NCBI GenBank assembly: GCA_964508495.1
Contig: CAZDUA010000031.1
Coordinates: forward strand, 1 to 62,141
Length of the DNA: 62,141 bases
From: CABMGU01 sp964508495
GTDB lineage: Archaea > Nanobdellota > Nanobdellia > Woesearchaeales > ARS49
Direction: 5' to 3'
The translations under genes and the position numbers were made by a program. Positions 1 through 7,963 of the stretch are shown here, piece after piece. Every line of letters starts with the position of its first letter. Within the stretch, counting starts at the first letter, position 1. The notes beneath the pieces were generated by a model. It worked only from the letters and a program-made list of their open reading frames with translations. It was not told where the DNA came from and did no database searches.

Positions 1-284
1 TATTCTATCAAGCGTAATACTTCTCTCCATTCTTGTTTGCTTATAGTGCCAAACTCGTGTTTTATGTCTCCGTTTAGAATTACGCGTTCTACTGCTACGT
101 GTTCTGTTATCCAGTCTAAGTGTTTGATTATTTTTTTGTACTGCATTCTTGGCACTAATACGCCTTGTTTGCCAAGCGATTCCTCATAACCCAAATGTAA
201 GTCTGAGATGATTATTGCTTTGATATCGGGCAGGTATGTACACAAATCAACTGCGTATACTCCTTCTGCTAGTTTTGTTGGCAT
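1..284 (-). CDS. COG1407-type metallophosphoesterase, N-terminal part
   Basis: Partial gene; the frame runs off the left edge of the window after about 94 residues from an ATG at 284. The visible start has the metallophosphoesterase motifs SDLHLGYE (about residues 28-35) and NGDIKHEFG (about residues 72-80), which match the ICC-like phosphoesterases of COG1407 better than SbcD or YfcE types. Members bind two metal ions and hydrolyse phosphodiesters; the bacterial relative PdeM is coupled to a DNA ligase and an Lhr-type helicase in DNA repair. An Lhr helicase lies elsewhere in this window (14778-17909), which fits the known association without proving it. The C-terminal metal ligands cannot be seen. 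Confidence 0.85.
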   Translation of the reverse strand, partial: MPTKLAEGVYAVDLCTYLPDIKAIIISDLHLGYEESLGKQGVLVPRMQYKKIIKHLDWITEHVAVERVILNGDIKHEFGTISKQEWREVLRLIE

Positions 285-301
285 TTAATAAAATAAAGAA
301 A

Positions 302-318
302 AACAATATTTAATTGTT
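302..318. repeat. Short inverted repeat over the promoter region between purH-like gene and phosphoesterase
   Basis: AACAAT and ATTGTT flank a 5-base centre (ATTTA). It sits about 20-35 bases before the ATG of the phosphoesterase and just after the stop of the upstream formyltransferase. It could be part of the TATA region, an operator or a weak terminator. Short AT-rich palindromes of this size arise by chance, so this is only a note. Confidence 0.25.
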
Positions 319-320
319 GC

Positions 321-1541
321 CTAAAAGTGGCTGAAACAGCGCTCTTCTGTGAACACCATTGCTATCTCGCTCTTATTGGCTAGCTCAATGATTGATTGGT
401 CTTCTTTTGAACCGCCTGGTTGGACGACTGCCGTGACGCCTTCTTTTGCAATTGTTTCAACATTGTCTGGCTTTGGCATGAATCCGTCGCTGGCAATGAC
501 TGCTCCTTCTAGGCCGCCTCTTGTTTGTTTGACGAATGCCACTGCTTTCTCCAAATCCCAGGATTGGGCTTGTACGAGCTTATCTGTTGCTTTTTGGTAT
601 GCTTTGTCGATGGCTTGTTCTATTGCGCCAACTCTTTCCTGCTGTCCTGTTCCTATTGCAATTGCTGCGCCGTCTTTTGCAAACACTATTCCGTTGCTTC
701 TTGTGTTCGCGCAGATGTACCATGCGAAGAGCATGTCTTCTGCTTCTTGTGGTGTTGGCATCCTGTAGCTTGTGGCTACAATTTTTTTGTCTTTGTCCAA
801 TGCTATTGCGGGCTTGAACTGGTTTGGTAATCTGAATTTTGTTGTATATGGCTCTGACATGACAAACGTACCGTCTGCAAGGACTCTTAGTTCTGGGTGT
901 GCTTTGTCTTTTTCATCTGAGAAAGCAGGCACTTGTGCTAATAATTCTTTGTCGTATGCTAGAACTCGTACGTCAACGTTTCTGCCATATTTCTTTCCGC
1001 TTTTTAGTATTTCTAATGCGTCTGGCTCTATTTTTGGTGCTAATATGACTTCGAAGAAATCTGTTGTCATTATTCTGTCAGCGAGTTCTTTGTCTACTGG
1101 ACCGTTAAATACCATTGTTCCGCCGAAGTTTGAGCGCGCATCGCACCAGTATGCTCTTTCAAATGCATCTGCGAGCGTTTTTCCTTTTGCTATTCCTGAT
1201 GGGTTTATGTGTTTGTGGAACGTGCAGACTGGCTGTGTGTCTCCTAGTAGTCTGATGATGCGGAGTGCTCTGTCCATGTCTTCAAGGTTTGTTTGTGACA
1301 GGCCTCCTTTGCCCGTTTTTAGTTCGACGAGCTTGCTCATTACTGTTGGAACGCCTTCTATCTCGTAGTGTGCTGCTGGTTGGTGTGGGTTTGTTCCGTA
1401 GCGCAAGTCCTCTCTTTTTTGATAGGTGACGGTTTCAAATCGTGATGTTTCGTTTGGAGTTTTTGGCTTGAATTCAAGCATCATTGTTATCCTGTCTGCG
1501 AATTCGCCGACATTTCTTGTCCTGTACATTTCTTTGCCCAT
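321..1541 (-). CDS. purH: AICAR formyltransferase, stand-alone PurH transformylase domain
   Basis: 406 residues matching only the C-terminal transformylase half of bifunctional PurH; the N-terminal IMP cyclohydrolase domain is absent. Recognisable segments are RYGTNPHQ (about 48-55), KHINPSGIA (about 110-118), the SNFGGTMVFN region, IGTGQQERV and the conserved C-terminal ASDGFMPKPDNVE then AVVQPGGS. The expected reaction is formyl transfer to AICAR, the penultimate step of purine synthesis; cyclisation to IMP would need a separate enzyme such as archaeal PurO. The usual catalytic Lys-His of the KHxNPxG motif is present. It follows the 54-residue GuaA-like gene by 11 bases with a GAGGTGA ribosome-binding site, so the two are probably co-transcribed. 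Confidence 0.9.
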   Translation of the reverse strand: MGKEMYRTRNVGEFADRITMMLEFKPKTPNETSRFETVTYQKREDLRYGTNPHQPAAHYEIEGVPTVMSKLVELKTGKGGLSQTNLEDMDRALRIIRLLGDTQPVCTFHKHINPSGIAKGKTLADAFERAYWCDARSNFGGTMVFNGPVDKELADRIMTTDFFEVILAPKIEPDALEILKSGKKYGRNVDVRVLAYDKELLAQVPAFSDEKDKAHPELRVLADGTFVMSEPYTTKFRLPNQFKPAIALDKDKKIVATSYRMPTPQEAEDMLFAWYICANTRSNGIVFAKDGAAIAIGTGQQERVGAIEQAIDKAYQKATDKLVQAQSWDLEKAVAFVKQTRGGLEGAVIASDGFMPKPDNVETIAKEGVTAVVQPGGSKEDQSIIELANKSEIAMVFTEERCFSHF

Positions 1542-1552
1542 AACTATTCACC

Positions 1553-1717
1553 TCACTCGAATTCTATTGTTCCTGGCGGTTTGCTGCTTATATCGTAAAC
1601 TACTCTGTTTATTCCTTTGACTTCGTTTGTTATTGTGCAGTCTCTTCTGGTGAGCCCTGGAAGTAGAGAGAATTCTTGGAATGTTCTTCCTGGCTTTGTT
1701 ATTATTCTGCTCGCCAT
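1553..1717 (-). CDS. 54-residue protein matching the C-terminal end of GMP synthetase
   Basis: A short frame with an ATG at 1717 and an in-frame TAA directly before it, so it is not a truncated read of a longer frame. Residues 28-54 contain NEVKGINRVVYDISSKPPG followed by TIEFE, which closely follows the conserved C-terminus of GuaA (dimerisation domain, usually ending SKPPATIEWE). Neither the glutaminase nor the ATP pyrophosphatase domain is present. It precedes the formyltransferase gene by 11 bases and has a plausible TATA element about 50 bases upstream. It may be a stand-alone dimerisation-like subunit, a domain moved next to a purine gene, or a relic kept by co-expression. The family match is strong; the role is unknown. 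Confidence 0.75.
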   Translation of the reverse strand: MASRIITKPGRTFQEFSLLPGLTRRDCTITNEVKGINRVVYDISSKPPGTIEFE

Positions 1718-1765
1718 TTATTTGTAAAGTACCACCCGATTTTGTATTTTTAATCTCAGAAAAAG

Positions 1766-1777
1766 TACTTTTATATG
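1766..1777 (-). promoter_or_regulatory. TATA box for the GuaA-like/purH operon
   Basis: Read on the minus strand the sequence is ACATATAAAAGT, about 50 bases before the ATG at 1717. It lies just after the end of the LEA14-like gene. The spacing implies a leader of roughly 25 bases. Confidence 0.5.
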
Positions 1778-1782
1778 TTTTT

Positions 1783-2274
1783 CTATTCTGGAGTAGTACT
1801 ACGTGTTATGTTTTTGTCTATTTCAAAGGCGTATGGGTATTCTATGCCAAATGGCAGGTGTAGCATGTACGTGCCTTTGACTTTTAGGTTGACTTGTCCT
1901 TCTTTGATTGCTTTTAGTATGCCCGCACCGAGCTCTATGTAGCCTGCTTGCACTGCGAAGTGTTCTTCTATGTGTTCGCCGGAAAACAGTTTTACTGGAG
2001 GCGTTAGGATTTCTCCTACTGGGATGTTGTTCAAGTATATCACGCCGTGGAATTCTCCAACGTTTACTGTTATTGTGTTTGGATTGTACACTATTATGAT
2101 CATTTCTACTGTTAGCCCTGTCCAACTGAAATGTGATACTCTTGCTTCTTCAAGTTCTATTTGGAGATTTCTGACTGCTGTTAGTTTTTGGTATTGGTAG
2201 ACTGCCAGTCCTAAGAGTATTATGATTAGAATCGATGCTAGTGCTGATAATTGTCCTTTCCTCTTTTTTTCCAC
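1783..2274 (-). CDS. LEA14/WHy-domain membrane-anchored protein
   Basis: 163 residues starting at a GTG (no ATG fits the position 5 bases after the upstream stop). Residues about 9-27 form one membrane helix after a basic MEKKRKG end, so the rest should lie outside the cell. Residues about 45-150 carry the LEA_2/WHy pattern, including VYNPNTITVNVGEFHG and a VYLNN-like strand. Such proteins are linked to desiccation or hypersensitive responses in plants, and occur widely in archaea without a known role. It is transcribed directly behind the DUF84 gene. Confidence 0.8.
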   Translation of the reverse strand: MEKKRKGQLSALASILIIILLGLAVYQYQKLTAVRNLQIELEEARVSHFSWTGLTVEMIIIVYNPNTITVNVGEFHGVIYLNNIPVGEILTPPVKLFSGEHIEEHFAVQAGYIELGAGILKAIKEGQVNLKVKGTYMLHLPFGIEYPYAFEIDKNITRSTTPE

Positions 2275-2279
2275 AATTG

Positions 2280-2801
2280 CTACTTATAATATTGTGGGTT
2301 TAAGAACTTTGCTAGTGCGTACGTGACTCCGCGCTCGAATGCTTCTGTTCTTTTTACCATGTTGCCTGTGAGCATTCCTACTGTTCCTTCTTTTTGTTTG
2401 ATGTTGTCGTGTCCGAATATCGCGTCTGTTGCTGGTCCGAGTTCTTTTCCTTGGCGTACTTCTTTTGCGAGTTTTTCTGGAAGCATTAAGCATCCGCAGC
2501 TCGCTATTCCTTTGTTTCCGTGCTTGTCAACGACTGCCGCCCAGCCATCAAGGAACATTCCGTGTTCTGAGTCGAATGTGCTGCCTTCAAGTCCGAAGCC
2601 AAAATCTGCGTTTGTTTGTTTTTGTGCTAGTATTGCCCTGTTTAACGCTCCTTCTATGGCGTCTTTTTGTGTGTTCGGCTGTATTGACGTGCCATGGCTG
2701 ACTTCTATTCCTACAACTTCAGCGTCAGGCCATACTTTTTTTACTACATTCTCTACTGCTGCTATTTTTACCGGGTTTTTGCTTCCTACTGCGATTTTCA
2801 T
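2280..2801 (-). CDS. Inosine/xanthosine triphosphatase (DUF84, YjjX family)
   Basis: 173 residues, the normal length for the family. The N-terminus MKIAVGSKNPVKIAAVENV is the typical substrate-binding start of YjjX/DUF84 house-cleaning phosphatases, followed by SHGTSIQPNTQKDAIEGA (about 55-73) and FGFGLEGS (about 87-94). These enzymes hydrolyse ITP and XTP to keep deaminated purines out of nucleic acids. It is the first gene of a minus-strand pair with the LEA14-like gene and is divergent from the acyltransferase. Confidence 0.9.
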   Translation of the reverse strand: MKIAVGSKNPVKIAAVENVVKKVWPDAEVVGIEVSHGTSIQPNTQKDAIEGALNRAILAQKQTNADFGFGLEGSTFDSEHGMFLDGWAAVVDKHGNKGIASCGCLMLPEKLAKEVRQGKELGPATDAIFGHDNIKQKEGTVGMLTGNMVKRTEAFERGVTYALAKFLNPQYYK

Positions 2802-2881
2802 GTATTGACGAAAACAGGCATTTTTATTTAATGTTTTGTGTCGTAAGCTTTTTATAACCCCTATTTTGAGGTTTTTCTAGT
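2802..2881. promoter_or_regulatory. Divergent promoter region
   Basis: 80 bases between two divergent genes. On the plus strand GCTTTTTATAACC (about 2847-2859) is a TATA-like element roughly 25 bases before the ATG at 2882, so the acyltransferase mRNA may be leaderless or nearly so. On the minus strand TTAAATAAAAATG is a weaker TATA-like element for the DUF84 gene. Confidence 0.5.
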
Positions 2882-3994
2882 ATGTATTTGATTCGTGGGT
2901 TGGATGATGGGGAAGTGGCTGGTGTTATCCAGCAGTTGGGTTCCAGTGATGGGCTAGTCCATGCTTTGTGCAAGGTGCGTTTTCCTTGGATATCGCGTGT
3001 TATGCCTGAGAATTTAGTTAGGAGGATGTTGGAAAAGGATTTTAGGAATATTGGTTCTGTTAAGGAGTTTCAGGGAGTGCTTTGCAAGTATGTCAGGTAT
3101 TTGATGAAATCTACTTCAGATGGTCTTTCTTGTTCTGGCTTGGAGAATATAGCTAAGAATGGAGTTGGCAAGATTTTTGTTTCCAATCATCGTGATATTG
3201 TTTTGGATTCTGTTCTTGTCGGGTATGAGTTGTATACTTCTGGTCATGGCTTTACGCGTGCTGGTTTTGGCAGCAATTTGGCGAGTATTCCTGAGGTTTC
3301 CGCTATTTTGCGCTTGTCTGGCGGTTTTATTGTTCCGCGTGGCGTTAAGGGCCGTGCATTGTATAATGCAGTTCATGAAGTTTCTTCTTATATTGATGAT
3401 GTCGTTAAGCAGGGTGGATTGGTTTGGATTGCCCAGAGAGAAGGCCGCGCCAAGGATGGCATAGATGAAACCAATCCTGCTGTGCTTAAGACTTTGCACT
3501 TGTCTTCCAAGGATTCTTTGTCTTTAGGCGAATTTGTTGGTTCAAGGGAGATTATTCCTGTGGCTGTGTCTTACGAGTGGGATCCTTGTGATATGATGAA
3601 GTCCAAAGAAGTGCAGGTTACTAAACAGACTGGCAAGTATACTAAGGTGAAGGGCGAGGATGAGGCTGCCATGCTTGCTGGCGTGCTTGGCAGAAAAGGC
3701 AGGGTTCATGTTGCTTTTGGAAGTCCTTTAAGCGGTGATTTTGCTGGTTACGAAGCCGTTGCCGGCGCGATTGATAAGCAGATTCATGATTTGTATCACG
3801 TGTGGCCTTCAAACGTTGCCGCTGTTTTCATGCTTAGAGGTGAGAGAATTGATGGCTGTGAAGAGCTTGAAAAGCGCATACAGGGCATGCCTGCTGAGTC
3901 CAAGGAGTGTTTGCTGAGGCTTTATGCTAATCCTGTTCAGAGTAAGTTTACCCACCAACAAGAGAAAGTAGTTTCTCAACTTCCGTCCAGTTGA
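2882..3994 (+). CDS. PlsC-like glycerophosphate acyltransferase
   Basis: 370 residues. It has the acyltransferase motif block FVSNHRDIVLD (about 99-109), a GFIVPRG block (about 148-155) and WIAQREGRAKDG (about 177-188). This set is characteristic of a bacterial PlsC-related family annotated as 1-acyl-glycerol-3-phosphate or glycerol acyltransferases. The predicted reaction is ester transfer of an acyl chain to a glycerophosphate at the membrane. Such an activity is unexpected in an archaeon with ether lipids, but FabH-like and GpsA genes are in the same window. No long membrane helix is obvious. Its last 47 bases overlap the superoxide dismutase gene on the opposite strand. Confidence 0.8.
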   Translation: MYLIRGLDDGEVAGVIQQLGSSDGLVHALCKVRFPWISRVMPENLVRRMLEKDFRNIGSVKEFQGVLCKYVRYLMKSTSDGLSCSGLENIAKNGVGKIFVSNHRDIVLDSVLVGYELYTSGHGFTRAGFGSNLASIPEVSAILRLSGGFIVPRGVKGRALYNAVHEVSSYIDDVVKQGGLVWIAQREGRAKDGIDETNPAVLKTLHLSSKDSLSLGEFVGSREIIPVAVSYEWDPCDMMKSKEVQVTKQTGKYTKVKGEDEAAMLAGVLGRKGRVHVAFGSPLSGDFAGYEAVAGAIDKQIHDLYHVWPSNVAAVFMLRGERIDGCEELEKRIQGMPAESKECLLRLYANPVQSKFTHQQEKVVSQLPSS

Positions 3995-4532
3995 TTGATT
4001 TCCAGATTGTTTCTACATAGTCTGCTCGTTTCAAGTTGTAATCAATCATGAACGCGTGTTCGAACACGTCTATTACTAGTATTGGCGCGCAGGTTGCTAA
4101 ATGGCCGACGTCGTGTTCGTTTATCCAGCAGTTGAATAGTCTGCCTGTTGATATGTCGTAGTATGTTACTGCCCAGCCTATTCCTCTCATCGTGCAGGTT
4201 GCCTTTAGGTCTTTTTCGTAGTTTTCCCAGCTTCCGAATTGTTCTGTTGCTTTTTTCTTGAATTTGTCGCTTGCTTTTGGGTCTTTTGAGAGTATTCTGA
4301 AGAATACTTCATGCAGTCTCATGCCGTTGAACTCCCATCCAAAGCGTCTTTTTAGTTCTGCAAATTCCGGGTTTGCTTGTTTTCCTTCTTTTAGCATTGC
4401 TGAAACAGTATCAACGAGCTTGTTTGTATTGTTAACATAGCCCTGATAGAGTGTGAAATGATTCTTCATTAACTGGTCTGATAGTCCTTTGATTCCTAGT
4501 AGATGGTCGAAGTTTTTTGGTTCGTATGGCAT
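3948..4532 (-). CDS. sodA: Iron/manganese superoxide dismutase
   Basis: 194 residues, full length. The four metal ligands are visible: His25 (KNHFTLYQ), His74 (MRLHEVFF), Asp155 and His159 (VIDVFEHAF). The enzyme converts superoxide to oxygen and hydrogen peroxide. The family usually has WEHAY where this has FEHAF, so the aromatic residues near the metal differ. The iron or manganese preference cannot be read safely. The gene follows a cupin gene by about 34 bases and has an ATATATTAAAAG element overlapping the end of the cupin gene, so it may have its own promoter. Confidence 0.93.
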   Translation of the reverse strand: MPYEPKNFDHLLGIKGLSDQLMKNHFTLYQGYVNNTNKLVDTVSAMLKEGKQANPEFAELKRRFGWEFNGMRLHEVFFRILSKDPKASDKFKKKATEQFGSWENYEKDLKATCTMRGIGWAVTYYDISTGRLFNCWINEHDVGHLATCAPILVIDVFEHAFMIDYNLKRADYVETIWKSINWTEVEKLLSLVGG

Positions 4533-4566
4533 TTTATCACCTTAGAATACGGGATTGTTTGTTCTT

Positions 4567-4899
4567 TTAATATATTTCTATTGCTACGGTCTTTCCTTTG
4601 GTTGAGCAGAGCATTACTGATTGTCCTTTTTCTAGGTTTCTTGCGGTGTGTGGTGTTTCTTTTTCCATGTCTATTCTGTCGCCGGGTTTTAGCACGAAGC
4701 TTCTTCCTTCTGCACAGAATTCAACTTTGCCGGTAACAAGTATTCTTGTTTCGTCATATTTGTGCTGGTGTACGTTCATGAACTCGTTTTTTTCCATGAC
4801 TTCCAGGTGCGGTTTCATCCCTTCTTTTACCATCAAAGCTCTAAGTTCATCTTCTGTTGGCACTCTTGGCTTGTTCCAGGGTAAGTAACGGACGTTCAT
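4567..4899 (-). CDS. Small cupin-domain protein
   Basis: 110 residues with one cupin barrel at about 35-108. The metal ligands are suggested by VHQHKYDETRILVTG (two His and a Glu, about 43-57) and by PHTA (about 83-86). There is no enzyme-specific motif, so the ligand or reaction is unknown. It precedes the superoxide dismutase gene on the same strand. Confidence 0.8.
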   Translation of the reverse strand: MNVRYLPWNKPRVPTEDELRALMVKEGMKPHLEVMEKNEFMNVHQHKYDETRILVTGKVEFCAEGRSFVLKPGDRIDMEKETPHTARNLEKGQSVMLCSTKGKTVAIEIY

Positions 4900-4937
4900 T
4901 AGCCATTGGCTATTTCACTAGCTTATTAAAATTTTTG

Positions 4938-5894
4938 TTAAAACAGCCGTTTCTTGGCAAAAGTGCCAGGTATTAATCTGTAAGCTAGTCTTCCATCTGC
5001 GTAAAGCATTGGAATTCCTATTAGCGCCGTACAAGAAAGACAGGCTAACTTTGGCACATCTTTTGTCGTTCTTAGTGAAACATCGTGCTGCAGTTTTTCA
5101 AACTCTGGAGGGTAGAATATTCGGTTCAGGTAGCATCTTATCAGATCTCCCTTCCCATCTTTTTGGTATTTTATGACACTGCTGTTGCACTTTGTGCAGG
5201 ATATATCTAGAAGGTGTGCTTCCCCTCCTCTTGCAGTTCTGTATTTATCGTTTTTTAGCTTAAATTCTTTTGGGTCCATTTTCTCATCTCCGTTTTTTGT
5301 TGAAACTGGTTCAACTTTTTCATCTATGCAGGTAGAAAGTAAGAAATGCAGTCTGTGTACATTTTTTCTTACCTCTCCTTCATTTTGAAAGAACAAATTA
5401 ATTGAAGGCTGATATTCGCCTTTCTGAACTTTGTTCAGCTCTTGAACTGCAGCCGCATACCTTTTGCCATCGCCGTCTCTATCGTCTGTGCTAAGTCTCG
5501 ATTTCAGTGTTTGCAAATCAGGTGGCAGGACATAAACAGAATACTTGCGTACCTCTGGAAGTGATTCATTTAAGCAATCAATCCTGTCTATTGGCCAGTC
5601 GAGCAGTGGCTTCCGGTAACTTGAAAGAATTCGGTGTATTTCCTCTCTGGTCGGTCCATAAAAATTACCGTGAACTTCATTTGGACACACGATGACGCCG
5701 CTATTTGCGAGTTCAGAGAAACATTCTCTATCAACGTGTATTTTATCAGTTTCATTTTCTCTTAATTCTCTGGTCGTATATGGTCGCGGGTAATCATAAC
5801 TTAACGGGAATAGAGTGCGCAGTTCTCTGATAAGGGTTGTTTTTCCTGTTCCAGATGGTCCCAGTAGCAGGACTAGTGTTTTGTGTGTTTTCAT
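4938..5894 (-). CDS. Guanylate-kinase-like P-loop protein fused to a C-terminal zinc-binding domain
   Basis: 318 residues. Residues 1-190 follow the guanylate kinase fold: Walker A GPSGTGKTTL (about 13-22), YTTRELRENE (about 39-48, the TTRxxRxxE nucleotide-binding segment), VHGNFYGP (about 74-81) and a VLPPDLQTLKSRL lid-proximal segment. A charged linker (about 195-225) leads to a C-terminal domain with CTKC (about 233-236) and CLSC (about 285-288), which should bind zinc. The C-terminal domain resembles small archaeal/bacterial zinc proteins found as separate genes. The substrate may not be GMP. It is the last gene of the operon starting at 8622 and overlaps pyrF by 4 bases (ATGA). Confidence 0.75.
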   Translation of the reverse strand: MKTHKTLVLLLGPSGTGKTTLIRELRTLFPLSYDYPRPYTTRELRENETDKIHVDRECFSELANSGVIVCPNEVHGNFYGPTREEIHRILSSYRKPLLDWPIDRIDCLNESLPEVRKYSVYVLPPDLQTLKSRLSTDDRDGDGKRYAAAVQELNKVQKGEYQPSINLFFQNEGEVRKNVHRLHFLLSTCIDEKVEPVSTKNGDEKMDPKEFKLKNDKYRTARGGEAHLLDISCTKCNSSVIKYQKDGKGDLIRCYLNRIFYPPEFEKLQHDVSLRTTKDVPKLACLSCTALIGIPMLYADGRLAYRLIPGTFAKKRLF

Positions 5895-6724
5895 TTTCTT
5901 TTTACTTTTGAGATGGAATAATGCAATCCTCGAATTGATTGTTCAACTTTGTCTCTCCAGTCTTTGTCCGTCGAATTATATGGGTAAAGTATTGCTCTTG
6001 AAGAATTTACAATCACGCCGCTGTCTTTTTGGTTGAAAAGGCATCGTATTTTTGTCAAATCGCCTCCTTGTGCGCCAACACCCGCATACAATATGGGCAT
6101 ATCGCTAGGTATTCTTTCCCTTATCCTCTCGAGCGAGGCATGTTCGGATAGGACTGGAATCATGTTTCGATTTTTGTTCCAATCACTTACTACCCGGTCC
6201 AGAATGTATGACCAAAGTGGCTCTTCTCGTTTTTTTGTTTCAGATTTTACCGGAATATCTTGTATTATGTTTGCTCCGGGATTGCTGGTTCTTACTAGCA
6301 CGGCAATGCCTCTGTCAGAGTAATTTGAAAACGCGTGGAAGACTTCTTGGCCCATGTAAGGATTTATGACGATTCCATCAGCATTGCAATTTTGGAAAAT
6401 GTTGCGCAAATATGCATGCATGGTATTCTCAATGTCGCCAATCTTGCAGTCAACTATTGCTGGCGCATCAGGAGCTGACTTGTGAATTGTACTGATTGCA
6501 TCTTTTAGCAGTTTTGTTCCATCGTAAAGATCAAAAAAAGCTTTTTGCAGCTTATATGCGGATGCGTATTTTGATGTTATTTCAATTATTTCAGTTAAAA
6601 ACCTTGAAACCGCTTCGAATGGAGGGAGATTTTTGTATTCATTCGGAATTTTACTTAAATCCGGATCTAAACCTACGCAGATGCTGGAATTAGGCTCATT
6701 TAAGAGTTTTAAGCAGTCTCTCAT
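5891..6724 (-). CDS. pyrF: Orotidine 5'-phosphate decarboxylase, type 2
   Basis: 277 residues, the length of the type 2 (longer) family. VGLDPD (about 18-23), the catalytic DxKxxD block DCKIGDI (about 92-98), VLVRTSNPGA (about 142-151) and the phosphate-binding AGVGAQGGDLTKI region are all present. It decarboxylates OMP to UMP, the last step of de novo UMP synthesis. The gene overlaps the GTP cyclohydrolase gene and the guanylate-kinase-like gene by 4 bases on each side, indicating translational coupling. Confidence 0.92.
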   Translation of the reverse strand: MRDCLKLLNEPNSSICVGLDPDLSKIPNEYKNLPPFEAVSRFLTEIIEITSKYASAYKLQKAFFDLYDGTKLLKDAISTIHKSAPDAPAIVDCKIGDIENTMHAYLRNIFQNCNADGIVINPYMGQEVFHAFSNYSDRGIAVLVRTSNPGANIIQDIPVKSETKKREEPLWSYILDRVVSDWNKNRNMIPVLSEHASLERIRERIPSDMPILYAGVGAQGGDLTKIRCLFNQKDSGVIVNSSRAILYPYNSTDKDWRDKVEQSIRGLHYSISKVKRK

Positions 6725-7521
6725 TTCAAACCCTCATAATCGTGGCCTAAAACGAGCTTTTTAGCTTCAAGATGCCTGGCCGTCCGTTCGGTTGGCGGTA
6801 CTGCTATGGCTTCGTTTTTAACGTCAAAACCGTTTCTAGTTAATGCTTCCAACTTTTTCGGATTATTTGTGCCGAGTAGTAGCTTGCTCTTCACGTCTAA
6901 AAACTTCAGAATTGCAACAGCGCCATCATATGTTCTGCAATCAATGTCATTGGCAGTGTTGTTTTTTTCTAACAGAGTGAAAGCCTCAACAGTGTTTACA
7001 CCTATACGTTCCTGTAAATAGAGTGTGGCGAGTTTGAAGTCTGTGCCTTTTCCCCTTCCATCTTGGTTTGGAATGTATATTATCAGTCCTTGCTCTTTTT
7101 CAGCAAGTCTTTTCATGGCCAAGTCTAATTGTTCACGACATTCGCAGGTTTTATCATGAAACAATTGCCCCGTCGTACATCCAGAATCTATTCTAAGAAA
7201 GACGCTTTTTTCTTGTTTGAATGCGGGACGCATCAGTGTGCTGTCAAGGTCCGATTTTGCTATTGCGTAATACGTACCCCATTCATCGTTAACTTTGAAT
7301 ACCATCTGGTAGAATTTGCCGTATGGTGTGTCAAGAGGTCCACAGCCTTTTTTGGTTACATCATATGAATCGTTTCCAATAAGTATTGCTCTTGTACACT
7401 GTTTTTTAGAATTTTCAGCTTCTGATATTATGTCAAGTAGCTCGGTCTGATTTATTTTATACTTTTGAGAAAGTTCCTTAGTAAAATCAAAATAGTCGAA
7501 TTCTCCGTTTTGAGTTGCCAT
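6721..7521 (-). CDS. ribA: GTP cyclohydrolase II-like protein
   Basis: 266 residues. The zinc site has Cys115, Cys126 and Cys128 with exactly the 11-and-2 spacing of Escherichia coli RibA. NQDGRGKG (about 152-159) replaces the usual RQEGRGIG, GVNTVEAF and TNNPKK complete the family signature. The expected reaction opens GTP for riboflavin or deazaflavin synthesis. There is no ribB partner, and the N-terminal 75 residues are longer than in bacterial RibA. The gene starts 1 base after the Lrp gene stops, so the regulator and enzyme are made together. The substitutions in the active-site loop leave room for a changed substrate. Confidence 0.85.
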   Translation of the reverse strand: MATQNGEFDYFDFTKELSQKYKINQTELLDIISEAENSKKQCTRAILIGNDSYDVTKKGCGPLDTPYGKFYQMVFKVNDEWGTYYAIAKSDLDSTLMRPAFKQEKSVFLRIDSGCTTGQLFHDKTCECREQLDLAMKRLAEKEQGLIIYIPNQDGRGKGTDFKLATLYLQERIGVNTVEAFTLLEKNNTANDIDCRTYDGAVAILKFLDVKSKLLLGTNNPKKLEALTRNGFDVKNEAIAVPPTERTARHLEAKKLVLGHDYEGLK

Positions 7522-7522
7522 T

Positions 7523-7963
7523 TTAAATGTTGAACGTTTCCCTCATCAAATCACCGATTATCGTGTACTTCTGTACCTGCAAAACGCCTGGCAATTGATG
7601 CATTTCTTCCGCAAAATCCTCTATTTCCTTGAGGTCTTTTCCTATAAATTCTGCCAGAAAGTCGTATCCTGAGTTGATTTTGTGCAGGTTGTTTATTGCC
7701 ATGTGCTGCTCCAAGTATTCTCGCACTCTGTCTCTTCCTGTTGGTGTTGTTTTGATTGCAAAGCATGCTCTTGTGTATCCGAGTTTTGCGAAATCAAGCA
7801 GTGCTGTGCTTTTGTGGATGATGTTGCCGTGATACCGTTTGACTTTGTCGTGTACTGTTGATGCTGGCATGTTGAGCTCTCTTGCGAGAGCAAGTAGTGA
7901 GGTTCTTGCGTTCTTTCTGAGCGCAGAGAGCAGTCGAAATTCGTTTTCATCCACATGATTCAC
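7523..7963 (-). CDS. Lrp/AsnC-family transcription regulator
   Basis: 146 residues from a GTG at 7963 that overlaps the previous stop codon (GTGA). A longer in-frame ATG at 8023 would add 20 basic residues overlapping the zinc-ribbon gene and is less likely. Residues about 5-50 are an Lrp winged helix (LALARELNMPASTVHDKVKR), and the rest is a RAM/AsnC ligand-binding domain. It lies in the middle of an operon upstream of GTP cyclohydrolase II and OMP decarboxylase, so regulation by a nucleotide-related or amino acid ligand is possible but not shown. Confidence 0.85.
   Translation of the reverse strand: MNHVDENEFRLLSALRKNARTSLLALARELNMPASTVHDKVKRYHGNIIHKSTALLDFAKLGYTRACFAIKTTPTGRDRVREYLEQHMAINNLHKINSGYDFLAEFIGKDLKEIEDFAEEMHQLPGVLQVQKYTIIGDLMRETFNI

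Noticed and set aside
772..1368. 198-codon plus-strand frame
   Set aside because: Shadow of the AICAR formyltransferase gene on the minus strand, which has family-wide motif matches.
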